From assembly GCA_030704615.1 (NCBI GenBank), contig CM060731.1, forward strand, positions 81,200,756-81,264,755: 64,000 bases of DNA, in the 5' to 3' direction. Position numbers and translations under genes: made by a program. Positions 11,080 through 22,149 of the stretch are shown one piece after another (position 1 is the first letter of the stretch; each line of letters starts with the position of its first letter). The notes under the pieces are model-generated. The model saw only the letters and a list, made by a program, of their open reading frames with translations. It was not told the DNA's origin and did no database searches. This DNA comes from Takakia lepidozioides (Eukaryota; Streptophyta; Takakiopsida; Takakiales; Takakiaceae).

Positions 11080-12424
11080 CCACTTGAGTCTACAATCCAT
11101 CTACATCCTCCTGTAACTCTGCTATCCTACTATAGACATTGTCTACAGTAGTTGTGGCAATGTTCTGCACTTGCAGTCTGAGCTCATTCATCTCGCTTTG
11201 GTGAGCTTTCGTGGTGCTTTGCCCTCCACTGGCCCTTGTGCTAACCAGACCTGCATAAGGCTGTTATCCACCAAGTTGCTTGTGGTTCCCCTGAGAGTGT
11301 GCTCCTCTTTGAGTTTGTACACTTCTAACTGCTGTTGTAAAGCCTCCATGCGCTTCGCATGAGGTTCAACCAAATTCGCATAGGCAGCAGCCAGATTATT
11401 GGCTTCCTTCCAAGCTTTGTTAGCCACAGAGAGTTCATTTCTATTGGCCATGACCGTTTGTTGTAACTCCAGGATGTGCCTCTTTTGGTCAGCTTCAACC
11501 TGCCTGTATTGCTTGAAAGTATCCTACATTGCGACAGATTGTATTCTTTCATGTCGACAAATGAGTTTCATTTGCTCACATCTCTGCTTCTGCTTCATAT
11601 TTTTTTCCGCTTGACTGTTTATTTCTATTGTAGATTGGTCAAGGCATAGTTGTGAATGTAGCACATTGTATCGCCATCCTGTCATGCACTGTCTGCAACT
11701 CCGTATGTAGTGCATTCACTTCTTGCAACTTGCTTTCATGTTGCACCTGCATTTGGTATAGCTGTTGCTTATGTGCTTCGTGCAACTGGTCTTGCGCGAG
11801 GCCTGCCTCAATCAATTGTTCCTTGGCCAATTGCAAAGCCGCTTCTGTATTTTCCAAGTCCTGCTGCATCTTGAGAGTGACCTCTTCATCGACCTTGTTT
11901 GCACACTCAGTGGCTAGTCGAGCCTCAAACTCCTTCCTGAGTTCCTCTCTCAAGGCTGTCAATTGGGTAGTTGGAACATGGGATTTGACATAAGTCCCCA
12001 ACAAATTAAGTGTCCTGCCTATGGAACTCATCAGCATTGCCTGTTGAGGGTCATCATGGTGAGGTTGCTGCTGTTCCTCCTGATCCTCAACAGTGTGATG
12101 TCTCACGAACCACTCAGGCCATTGTCCCACCGGATTTTCTTCCTGAACCACTTCATCTATCACCGGTGCTGCAGTGTCATGACCTTCTGCCTGTGGTACC
12201 TCCGACACAGGTGTGTGTATTATATGCACCTCAGGATTTCCCTTGGGCAACTGTTGCACCTCTGGAATCTCTGTCTCCTTGACCAGACCAGAATATTCAT
12301 AGAGAAGGTCCCCCTTCTCAATTTCTGCCACTATCTGTTCTGTAGTTGGAATATCTAACCCTTCTTTTTCCAAATCAATTATTTCTGGTTGACTGCATGG
12401 ACAACTTGTGTAACCTTGTGACAA
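11080..12424 (-). pseudogene. Element D third coding region, coiled-coil part
   Basis: The main frame (12,424-11,639, 261 codons) begins with acidic and Pro/Glu-rich sequence, then from about residue 135 becomes a long heptad-like helix rich in Glu, Gln, Leu and Ala (LREELRKEFEARLATE, MQQDLENTEAALQLAKEQL). The helix continues after frame changes into 11,451-11,188 (AKRMEALQQQLEVYKLKEEH). A coiled-coil is the safest reading. No enzyme motif is visible. It is part of the extra coding capacity downstream of integrase. Confidence 0.5.
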
Positions 12425-12429
12425 GCCGA

Positions 12430-14000
12430 TCAGCTGGCTGTGATGTGAAGTAACTTCCTCTTCTCCCTCTCTGAAGGTCCTGCTTCCAGTAATAGCAGTT
12501 CTCTGTGCTGCTGTGCCCCTTCCTGCACATGAGCTTGGGAAACATTATCATGCGGAATCCGTGAAGCCAGTGGATCCGCCACTACAGTCTTTCCCCGTCT
12601 CTGCCTCTTAGTCTCGGGTTGCCCTGCTAGTCCACCCTCACTGTGTGAAGAGCCTTGCTCTTCCATTGCAGTGGTTTCTGGCTCAAACACTCCCATCTCC
12701 TTTCTTTCTTGCGCATCAAGTATGCCAGAATCAAGAATTATTTGAGCAATGATTGGGCCAGACACTATGATAGGAGACTTTGCGGTAGTACCTTGTAATC
12801 TTTTCATCTCCTCTACCAGTGCGTTGTACATTATGTCCGCCCATTCTACCTCTTGTCCTTTCAGGGCTTTGAGTATTTCCTCCGTGAAGGATCTGCTCAA
12901 ATACTGTTGGTTCTGTTTCATGGCAATCAGAACGTTCAATACCTGGCCTACCTCCTTTAGCCCTGGGTACACGGCCTTGGTACAAGCATAACCCTGAGTT
13001 TTAAAGAAACTCCCTTCTTGGAATAAGTCCCCTATTTGCAGTCTTGCCCTGTGCTCCCACATGCACCTGACCTGCTGGCAATCGAAACAATTGCTGGAGG
13101 TATAGGGAGTAATTACTAATTCAACTCCCTTCACCGTTGTTGTTCCTGTCCTTGGCTCAAAGTTCTGCAAAAATTGTAACATGTACTGTCTATGGTGCAA
13201 TGTCCAATCTATGCTTGCAATCCTTGCAATCTCAGCTCCTTCAGTATCTGTATCGCCTGTGGGGTAGCAATCGTTTGTTTCTGCAGAATTGTGGTGCTCT
13301 TCACCCTGATTTCCTCCATTCCTCTCACTCTCTTCATTTTAGACCCACAGAAATGTTTTGGCTGTAACAACTGCAAAAATGCCTGTAGTGCACAAAGCAT
13401 AAACGTATGGTTGCCACAAAAAGCTATGGGTAATTTCTTGTAAGCCTGCGGGGCTTGCAAGCATCGCTCAAGAGAAAAGCTCCGCTCTGTTCTTTCGTGT
13501 CTATGCCACTGCGTAAGTAATATTGCGAGCGTATAGTCTGTTAGTTCCTCCATAGTTTCCAAGCTATAGCATTGATGGTCTGTCCCGTCGAGACGCCCGT
13601 TACTCAGAACGACGCCGCCTCTTGCGCTTAATTTCCCTCCAATTTCTTGATCCTTTCTCTGGCTTTCTATTGGCTGTAACCGCTGTGACTGGATTTTAGA
13701 TTTCATTTTCTTTAGTGGACTTTCCCTGCTGGATAGTCCACTAGGATCACACATGTGACAAGAATTTCGCTTTTCTGTACTTGCCGTTCGTTCCGTTCCC
13801 CTTTTTCCGTATTCATTAATGGGCCCGCCTTTCATCCCTTTTGACGGCCGTTCTTGTCCTCTTTCTTTATGACACCTGTTCTTGCACTTCCTTCTCAGCT
13901 GTGTGTCGCGCCCTGACTTCCACGTGTCTATTTTTAAACTGGTTTCCGTCTTTTCTTCCGTCAGCCATTTTCCTGAAGTTATTATGCGTCCACCTGTCAC
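12430..14000 (-). pseudogene. Element D third coding region, N-terminal part, unknown function
   Basis: Two frames abut near 13,205. The upstream one (14,000-13,209) is very basic, then has MEELTDYTLAILLTQWHRH and FCGNHTFMLCALQAFLQLLQ. The downstream one (13,200-12,430) continues with MLQFLQNFEPRTGTT and CFDCQQVRCMWEHRARLQ, ending in an acidic, low-complexity stretch. The regular hydrophobic pattern suggests a folded domain, perhaps structural, but I do not recognise it. Starts just after the integrase tail stop at 14,006. Confidence 0.45.
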
Positions 14001-14005
14001 TGATT

Positions 14006-14841
14006 CTATGGATCGTGTAACCCTAGTAGGCTGTGTTGAGCTGTGACAGGCTGTGTCATACTGTGGTACGCTGTGATAGGCTGTGATGCACTGTGGTAAG
14101 CTGTGATAGGCTGTGACACGCTGTGGTAGGTTGTGATAGGCTGTGTTGCGCCGTGCTGGGCTGTGATAGGCTGTGTCACGTCGTGATGGGCTGTGATAGG
14201 CTGGGCTTTGCCTTGATGGGCTGTGATAGGCTGTGTCACGTTGTGATTGGCTGTGATAGGCTGTGGTTCGCCTTGATGGGCTGTGATAGGCTGTGTCACG
14301 CTTGTTTTCCCGCCCTGGTCATATATGCTCGGCCTAGCGACAAGTGCTCCATACTCCGTTCGTAACACTGGTGCAGCCCGTGACTGCTCTTGCGTTTCAA
14401 CATGCAAATCATGCTGCAATGGTTTGTCATGGATACCACTGTACCCCTTCAACTTATTGGCATTGACTCTTCCCAGCATTTCTTTGTTAATGGTTTGTAA
14501 CATGGCGGTGTTGTTATCATACATCTTTTGTATGACATAAGGTCCTTTCCATGGTGATTTAAGCTTAGAAGCTTTAATCTTTCCTTTTTTCTGCAACCAT
14601 AGAACCAAATCTCTCGTCTTAAAAGTTTTTAACTTGCCTTCATCAAACTGTTCCTTCCTCTTCCTCTTCATCTGAATTCTGATCATATTATCAGCTGCAT
14701 CAGCACGTACTTCTTCCACATGTTATAATTCTGTTTCCTGACCTTAATGGAATCTTGCAATTCTTCTCTTTTCCCCACTCCGTTCTCATGGTAGGTAACA
14801 GGAATTCCACTAGAAGTAAGGCTTCCATACCATAAACTAAT
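14006..14841 (-). pseudogene. Element D integrase C-terminus with tandem TQPITA repeats, separated from pol by the MULE
   Basis: The frame restarts at the target duplication with LVYGMEALLLVEFLLPT, the normal continuation of the integrase that ends QLV at 22,237. After a frame change near 14,760 it has the integrase C-terminal module (KTFKTRDLVLWLQKKGK, LKSPWKGPYVIQKMY, ANKLKGYSGIHDKP). The last ~95 residues are ten-residue repeats built on TQPITA. The module normally follows the DDE core and contacts DNA; the repeat tail is not part of any integrase I know. Confidence 0.75.
14036..14312 (-). repeat. Nine 30-bp coding repeats (TQPITAxHxx) at the integrase C-terminus
   Basis: About nine units of ten codons, such as VTQPITAHQG, VSQPITAYHS and MTQPVTAQHS. 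On the plus strand each reads roughly GGCTGTGATAGGCTGTG, resembling the minisatellite inside the same element's LTRs. Confidence 0.85.
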
Positions 14842-14900
14842 GGGGGTTGCTATTCCATGAGCTCATGAGCGGTGAGCTCATGAGCTCATGAGCGGGCATG
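14842..14900 (+). repeat. Left terminal inverted repeat of the MULE with CATGAGC iterations
   Basis: Starts with a G-rich terminus at the target duplication, followed by tandem CATGAGC / GCTCATG words. More copies are scattered at 15,000-15,080. Confidence 0.85.
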
Positions 14901-15224
14901 GCTCACCCATGAGCCGCAAAGTAACACACTTCGAATTTCGGCAGATTTTTTTCGGGCCCAAAACTATAAAATAATCAAAAATCGAAGATTTCCGCGCTCA
15001 TGCTGGAAGCACTCCGCTCATGAGTACCAGTGTACGCTCATGACTTGGAGCCCAGGCTCATGGACCGCTAGGCCAGGTCATAGAAAAACTGAATTCTGGG
15101 CAATAACGGCACCGAAATTATCCCAGAGGCAGAGACGCAAGCGGAATTAGGATCCGGGTTTGCAGACTCCGAAAACGCAATGGCGACCTATAACCGTGGA
15201 TAGTACTGTTGCAGAAGTGCATGA

Positions 15225-15575
15225 TGGTTGGGTATAACGGCGCCGTAATTGGGCACAGGAAAAGAAATAGCCGGCTGAAGGCTCGGGAGTGAAGCCAACA
15301 ACGGTGAAAGTAATTGGGCTCCACCAACCAAATACCCAGAGTGCAGGCGATAACGGCGCCGAAATGGGCCCCGAAAACCAAATACTCGGTTGAAGCCACC
15401 GGAGTGCAGCCGATAACGGCGCCGAAATTGGGTCCAGAAACCAAATACCCGGCTGAAGGCTAGGGATTGCAACCAATAACGGCGCCAAATTGACCTGCGG
15501 AAACAAAATTCTCGGCTGAAGCTTCCGCACTCCATCCAATAACGGCGCCAAAATTGGGCTCCGGAGAGCAAATAC
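15225..15575 (+). repeat. Left arm of the palindromic repeat: ~64-bp tandem array
   Basis: Five copies of ATAACGGCGCCGAAATTGGG or close variants start near 15,236, 15,349, 15,413, 15,477 and 15,539. The intervening sequence (CCAAATACCCGGCTGAAGGC) is also repeated, so the unit is about 64 bp. Confidence 0.85.
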
Positions 15576-15676
15576 CCGCCTTACGGTAAGGGAGGCCTTG
15601 CTCTCATTTTGCTCTTCACTCTTCTCTGTTGTGCCCATCTCCTCCCTGCTTTGAGTTTGTGCTATGTCGTGAGGCC

Positions 15677-16226
15677 ATGTCGTGCCCGAATCACATCTAT
15701 CGACGCCAGACGGGAGTCATTTTCCCGAAAGCACACGACATCATTGTTTTCCTGGATGTTTACAGGGACGATCCTCGACTTGTCCAGCTGAGAGCAATGG
15801 AGTTTCTTCCAGGATTGCACGATTCTCCTGGACCCCGGCTGGGGAGCAGGTGGTTCCTACGCATCATGGACCTGGACTTTCCGCATGAGTGGGAGCCGAA
15901 CAGATCACGCACAGCGTTGCTGTATCGCTGGAATTGTTGCGAGTGGACGTATGATGAGTGCATAGGTGAAAACTTTACGCGTGGACGGACTGGCTCGGAA
16001 AGTGGGACATTCTCTTCAGTTATGAGGATGAGGAGAGGGGAACACAGGGCCCACTGTGAAAATGTCCTTCTACCAAGGGGGCGCTATCGATAAACACGAC
16101 ATCCTCGTTAGTTTCAACCGGGCGACAGAAACCACTGACATTTTGTTCAAATATAGGCACCCGGTCACTCAGGAGGTCCTTGAGAGGCCAGTTAGAGTTC
16201 CTTCTTCTTGGGCGAGGGGACCATAG
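15677..16226 (+). pseudogene. Unknown protein fragment within the MULE
   Basis: An open frame from ATG 15,677 (MSCPNHIYRRQTG) encodes about 139 residues with FPKAHDIIVFLDVYRDDP and RWFLRIMDLDFPHEWEPN, a regular mix that looks protein-like. After a frame change near 16,050-16,080 a second stretch (DKHDILVSFNRATETTD, KYRHPVTQEVLERPVRVP) runs to a stop at 16,226. No family recognised. It could be a captured host gene piece or a MULE accessory gene. Confidence 0.4.
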
Positions 16227-16909
16227 GTCTTGCATGCTAGAGTAGACATGTTTCGACTCGCCGACACTCATGGCACATACATTTTCATTCAGAAATCAAG
16301 CAGCTTCCCTGTGCCATATGGGGAATATACATGCTTGGATAATCTTCTGTTAAGGTTTTTTGCAATTCACTGCCAGTATGCTGGGACGTGTCTTTGTCGT
16401 ATGGATTGCTGTTTGCACAAGGTGCAGTATGCAAATGCTGGAATGTGCAGTAGGACCCTTCCCACTGGGACACAGAACTAGCAATCTTGTAAAGGCATCA
16501 CATTTGCAGAACAGTAACAATGTATTTGTAGCAAATTGGAGTCTTCTCATAAAGGTGGACGAAAACGCCAGGATGGGCTGCGAAATCACTACAAATTGAA
16601 TGAAGAGCAGTAACAAGGAAGCACTATGCAGTACATAGACCATAAACGGCGCTGAAATAGGCCTCAATGCCCGTTAATCTCCACACAATGTATGCTTTAC
16701 TCGGATCCATTTGTAGACAACCAAAATAAAAAAAACATGCGCATGCCATTCATGGCCAAAAACCACATTCTCATGTATTGCGGCACCGAAATTCACATGT
16801 AGCCATGGCGATGCGGCACCACCAAGTGTATAATTCCTCACAAAAAAAATAGGGTGCAAGAAGATGAATGTAATATAATTGCCACTTTCTCCTTCCCGAA
16901 TGTGGAATG

Positions 16910-17311
16910 TCAAGCAGTCCGACCAGTGTCCTGCCGTAGGGCCTTGTGCAGCTCGTTGAAACTCAGTGTTGGAGCATGGATGAAGACGTCCACTGCGGAT
17001 ATGCAACTCATGCGCTTCAGAAAAATGTAATAAAGGTGTTTGCAGGGGACGTATGCTGCATTCTTCGATTCCATAACAAGGAAGTCCTCACAGTTGCAAG
17101 CTGGGTACTGTGAAACCGTGATTGTATACACGACACTGCGCGCAGCAGACCCGGCTGTTGACAACTGAAATATGCGCCCCATCCCGGGGTGAGGAACATC
17201 CCTGCAACCTTGCACTATGCAGGGCATTGCAAGAGCGTTGGCCATCCTGGTGTCGTTCGCCTTTGGTGGTGGCCGCCGTCTTTTCAGTTTCCCCACCGAT
17301 GGGTGAGCCAA
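16910..17311 (-). CDS. SWIM zinc-finger protein in the MULE
   Basis: 133 residues. The centre has a SWIM signature: CNC at about residues 74-76, then CKH about 18 residues later (CNCEDFLVMESKNAAYVPCK followed by H), preceded by the usual beta strand VVYTITVSQYPA. SWIM fingers sit at the C-terminus of MULE transposases and in some ubiquitin-ligase-like proteins; here the module stands almost alone, with a basic N-terminus. Within a 9-bp-duplication element it is most simply a transposase remnant. The upstream minus strand has no recognisable DDE core, so a captured zinc-finger gene is an alternative. Confidence 0.6.
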   Translation of the reverse strand: MAHPSVGKLKRRRPPPKANDTRMANALAMPCIVQGCRDVPHPGMGRIFQLSTAGSAARSVVYTITVSQYPACNCEDFLVMESKNAAYVPCKHLYYIFLKRMSCISAVDVFIHAPTLSFNELHKALRQDTGRTA

Positions 17312-17696
17312 GCTGCGGGGTCACCCACCGGTATGCGGGGCGAAGAGCTTCTCGTGGGAGGAGGATGACGACTGGGAATTGGATTTCGTGGAACGTATTT
17401 TAGCTTTCAGAGAATCAGGATGGAAGTTTACCCAAACACGGGAGTCCATGTTGAAGACGGGACCTCTCGGTACGCTCCGCAGCGAAGTCCTGCAGTGAGA
17501 AGAGTGTGTCCTACCTAATAACACAAATGATTTTCTGGAGGATTCCGTATCCAACAGGATGGGTGATCGGTGCACGTAAAGATGAAGGTATGTAACGTAC
17601 GTTACAAAAACGGACGACAACAGCAAGTTCACATCGGATATTTGGTGCCTGAATTGTAATGTACAACCACTTGGGCTACAATAAATCAGGCCTTCC

Positions 17697-19222
17697 ATGA
17701 ATTTCGGCACCGAAATCTGGATGAACATCTCTGTCATGTAACAACTTTGGAAGCCAGGGGATGAATTCCGGCGACAGAAATAGTAATTTGTTCACCTCAT
17801 GAAACTGACCAAGCACCCAACGGATGGATTTCGGTGCCGAAATTCGGATGAACATCTTCTTCATCAAATTGTTTCTGCACATGAGGGTTGAATTTGGATG
17901 CCAAAATACGGATGAATGTGTTCCTGATTACAGTCGTGATTCACCACGTGTCCGGATATCGGTGCCGACATCCGAATGACAGTAATCCTGAATCGGCAGA
18001 ATGGATGTATTTCGGCGCCGAAATTCATTCTTCATCTCCTTTTCCGACCCTAATTCTGCTGCCCTGCGGATGGATTTCAGTGCCAAAATTCATCTGAAGT
18101 TTTTTTTTTTTTTTTTTTTTTTTTCTTTGCGACAGATGAACTTCGGCGCCGAATCTCATCCAAGTACTCCCTTCTAATTTTCCTTTTTCTTCGCGAGCAA
18201 TGAATTTCGGCGCCGAAATTCATCCGAAGTCCTCCCGAATTTTATTTTTTCTCCGCGAGCAATGAATTTCGGCGCCGAAATTCATCCGAAGTCCTCCCGA
18301 ATTTTATTTTTTCTTCGCGAGCAATGAATTTCGGCGCCGAATTCATCCGAAGTCCTCCCGATTTTTTTTTTTTCTTCGCGAGCAATGAATTTCGGCGCCG
18401 AAATTCATCCGAAGTCCTCCCGAATTTTTTTTTTCTTCGGGAGCAATGAATTTCGGCGCCGAAATTCAACCGACTCCATCCCTCCAAATTCTTTTCAGGG
18501 TTTGAGCGCCGGATTTCGGCGCCGAAATTCATCCAATGCCCTCCCTCCAATATTTTATTTTTCTTTGAAATGGATGAATTTCGGCGCCGAAATTCGTCCA
18601 AACCCGACACTTACTATTTGCTTCTAGATGATATAATTTTCGGTAAATCGTTGGAAATACCCCGTTCCGACGAAGATAACAGGAATATTCTGCATTTAAT
18701 GGAGAAATCGGCATATTGAACCCCTTCTGTCAAAATTAATTGCATTTTAGCCGTTTTTTTCATTTGAAACCGACAGTATCCATTAAGTGGTCTTTTTCGC
18801 ACGGGACGTTGCCGCACATAAAGTATAATTTCGGCGCCGAAATTATAGTTAAATGTCCAGAAATGGCAAGTCCAACAGGCATGGACAGCATCCGTCAGGG
18901 GCAATGATGGCGGCAAAGCATAGCATGGTGCCGATTTAGTCTTCGCTCTGGATGAATTTCGGCGCCGAAATATGGATGATTTCACCTCGTCTACGCGCGG
19001 ACGGAGATATTCGTAATGAATTTCGGCGCCGAAATATGGATGAAATGTGCCCAAGTGCAGCCGTTTCCACTGTCCCGGAATTAATTCCGGCTCCGATATC
19101 CCACTGACAGGTTTGCTCATGACGAATGAGGACTTGGGAAGCGATGAATTGCGGCGCCGAAATTTGTAAGTTTGTGTACGAAAGCACTTGAATAGGATGA
19201 ATTTCGGCGCCGAAATTCATCC
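17697..19222. repeat. Main palindromic array: AATTTCGGCGCCGAAATT every ~62 bp
   Basis: More than 20 copies of a perfect or near-perfect palindrome centred on GGCGCC, usually extended to a 24-bp palindrome by ATG...CAT. Starts at 18,200, 18,262, 18,324, 18,385 and 18,446 show a 61-62 bp period; 18,511 and 18,574 continue it. Intervening sequences are similar (TCCGAAGTCCTCCCGAATTT, T-runs, TCGCGAGCA). Outer copies are more degenerate. A T25 run lies at 18,100-18,124. No gene is supported here. Confidence 0.95.
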
Positions 19223-19640
19223 GTCCGCTGATGAAACGTACCGACCTGACTGTTGAATGTCATAGGCAGGGGATTTTCATGGCGGTTGGGTTTCATGATG
19301 TGCGGATATTTCATTCAATGTCGGCTGCTCCGGGAACAGCATCCGGTGAACGGAAGGTATTTCGGTGCCGCAATTCGGATAAACCGTCTTGTACTGGTGG
19401 CTGGAACTGGCACGCGTCGTGTTCCAGTCGACTTCATCCGTGCGAACGTGTCAGGGGTCACAATCTCTTCATCACCCATACGGCAGAAAGTGGTGGACGG
19501 TGGCAACGCTTCGGGAGACGTGGCTGCTTACACATCTGCTCGTGCATAGTGGTTGCATGTTCCACCGCTTCGCTCTCTCGCTCCTTGCCCTTCTGCAGTG
19601 ACATTCTCCTGCGTTTCCTCTCCTTATGCGGCATAGTGGT

Positions 19641-21544
19641 AGCATAGAGTTTGTGGAAGGTCAGGCGACTCCGGCAAAGAGAAGGAGGACGCGGGATTTT
19701 GGGAAGCCGCCGACGACACGACTTAAGCTCCGTCTCATGCATGAAATGCAGACCTCGTTATCCGGAGACTCGGATCGCCCACCAGTGAGAGATTCGTGCT
19801 TTGCGGATGTGAAGCACTCCATACGCAATATTCTTTTTACACCTTTTTTTTGCTTTGCGTGCAGTGTCTCATGTTTTCCTGTTTGTTTGACATGGGAGCT
19901 GGGGAGGGATCGCAGGGGGCGAAGCAACACAGTCAACTTTGGATACTCCTGCCCGGGTGCTGCGCTCGCAAGGTGGAAGTGCATCGAGGCAGGCGAGTCC
20001 TCATTCAACACCTCAGATATCGCCTCAGAAAAGCCCACCTAGAGTTCGGAAGTCGAGGAAGCAGAAGGAGCCCATGGCTTCGCCAGTAAAACCCCTAGGG
20101 AGACTGGAAGCGGAGATATTGGGTTTGCAGTCAATTTCAAAAAACACGGATGCGGTGGAGGCCGCTGGAGATGTGGGAGTTGGATCTGCAGAAGGGCGGC
20201 CCATTGAGCTGACAGAAGGAGAGGACGACAACGTGGTACGACTTGGCGACGATCAGAACCTGCTGGAGCTTGCGGAGGAGCAAAACCTCCAGGACATTTC
20301 CTTCTCTGCAGACTCTTATCTTTCAGGCATTTTGCTTCGTGAAGAAACATTAGAAATTCAAATTACGTGAAACAGGAAGACTTGTTGATTCCACAGTTGA
20401 TCCACTGGAGTATAACGTCCTGTTCAACCATGTGGGAGAGAAGGACATTCTTTGTGATTTGTCGGGCAAGCCATGGAGGTATGGCAGGACCAGGAGTCCT
20501 GCATTCATCCCAGACGCTCATGGAAACATGTACGGATGTTGAAGGCAGGGTCCTCGACATCACTGCAAATACAGGTGAGAACGTTAATTGAATGCGGCAC
20601 CAAAATTGACACCATTTCCGTTTGTGTATGTTTGCTTGTGCGAGGAAGCGACTCATTCTTGAGTTTGGTTGTGGTTGTGTCGTATGAATTTGCAGGTGCC
20701 TGTATGTGGGCGGGAAGGATGTCGAACCGATTTGTGTTCTCATTTGAGGGGGATACGGCCTTGTACGATTACAATTTGGCGGGCCTTCAGCGTTTGCCTC
20801 CGACTGAGGATCCCAAAAACGCAGAAGATGACGTGGAAGGGGAGGAGGAAGATGAAGAGGAGGAAGTCCAGGAAATTCGTTCGATGCAGGGGCGCCCGAA
20901 GCCGCTTCCCCCAATGCCTGTCTTCGAGTGAGTTGCACCATAGTAAGTGTATTGGTTTCGGTTGTAGGGACCATGCAACCTGCCGATGATTCCCTGTTTG
21001 AATTCTCTAATGTACTTCATTCTATGTTTGTGCGTACACTCAGCCTTGCAGAGTCGTCCGACGAGGAGAAGCTGGGAGACTTGCCCGAATCGGACCCTGT
21101 TGCAGAGGAGGAGACAGAATCGCATCGGCCATTCTTTGCCAGAAAATCGTTTCTCGCGAGTCCCCAGAAGCCTTTTTTTCTACCAGCCTATGCAGACACG
21201 GCTGCCAGAGAAGCCATCAGGAGGGAGGATAGGCCTACTCGGTTAGAGCAATTGACATACGGGAATGAGCAGAGATTATAATGAGGCGTGAGGCCAAACA
21301 TAGAATTGTGAAAGGCAGAGTAGGGAAGTTCGTAATAGAATCCGCGTCCGAGAGCGAGGGGAATGTTGAGGACACTTCCGCACCCAGGTGGACAGTTCCG
21401 GCTGGTGAGGATGGTATTTTTGAGGGGAGGGCTTCTCAGAGTAACAGCGGTAGCGGCAGTGCAGGTTCGGAGGCAGGTGGAAGGCAGCCATCCTTGCATG
21501 AGGCCGGGGATGCATCGGACAGTGATAGCGGATCCTCACCATAG
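19641..21544 (+). pseudogene. Intron-bearing unknown gene carried by the MULE
   Basis: Exon-like stretches on one strand: 19,641-19,800 (VEGQATPAKRRRTRDFGKPP), 19,939-20,330 (TPARVLRSQGG, SPQKSPPRVRKSRKQKEP, then acidic), 20,333-20,575 (GRLVDSTVDPLEYNVLF, VGEKDILCDLSGKPWRYGRT), 20,695-20,930 (MSNRFVFSFEGDTALYDYN plus a Glu run), 20,970-21,281 and 21,281-21,544 (Ser/Glu/Gly-rich). Borders resemble splice sites: TTGCGTGCAG at 19,865, TATCTTTCAG at 20,328, donor GTGAGAAC at 20,577, acceptor TTTGCAG at 20,694. The protein would be basic at the start, ordered in the middle and acidic at the end, suggesting a nuclear protein. An in-frame TAG near 20,370 and a frameshift near 20,540 indicate decay. 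No family recognised. Confidence 0.4.
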
Positions 21545-21784
21545 CAAAGTCTCATTTGGATCCTTTTGTTGTACAGTTCTGAAACACTTAATGAAAATAT
21601 TGACGATTTGAAAAATCATTGTGTTCAGACTGCTTGTCCGATTCCCTACATTTCTTCCGCCAACCAAAATGTATAATAAAAGCAGAAGAGACGCAAACTT
21701 CAGTGAAGAACCCTACAAGTAATTTATGCACACCATCGAGCCGAGAACTTGAAGCCATGAAAACCCTGCCGTTTCTAACATTCC

Positions 21785-22080
21785 TATTGGGAAATTTGGC
21801 GCCGAAATAGCCCAATGCGCGCCTTCGTTATATGGGCCTCAAAAATTCCACGGATGAATTACTGTACCAAAATATCGCGATGGAAGCCTTCAGCACAAGG
21901 CACTTCAGCACATTCCACTTGGGTATTTCGGCGCCCAAATAGCCCGTTCTGCGCCATTAAATACCGCACTATATCACATTTTAAGAGGTAATTTCGGTGC
22001 CGAAATACCCCGGTGGATGTCTTCAAAACACCATTTTAGCACACTGCTCTTGGGAATAACGGCGCCGAAATACCTCATTC
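21785..22080. repeat. Right arm of the palindromic repeat in the MULE
   Basis: Five variants near 21,790, 21,862, 21,925, 21,991 and 22,057 (AAATTTGGCGCCGAAATAGC, ATTTCGGCGCCCAAATAGCC, ATAACGGCGCCGAAATACC). Spacing is again 63-72 bp. Confidence 0.85.
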
Positions 22081-22149
22081 CGCATCCTGGACCAGGAGAA
22101 ACAGACCCTATTACCGAGGTAAGAGGACATAACACCGTCAATAAAGGCA

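Noticed and set aside
18242-18610. Minus-strand frame with repeated EFRRRNS / NFGAEIH phrases as a repeat protein
   Set aside because: It is just translation of the palindromic DNA repeat, which gives similar phrases on both strands.
17697-19222. CRISPR-like look: palindromic repeats with ~40-bp spacers
   Set aside because: The spacers are similar to one another, the repeats vary, the context is a eukaryotic MULE, and there are no cas genes.
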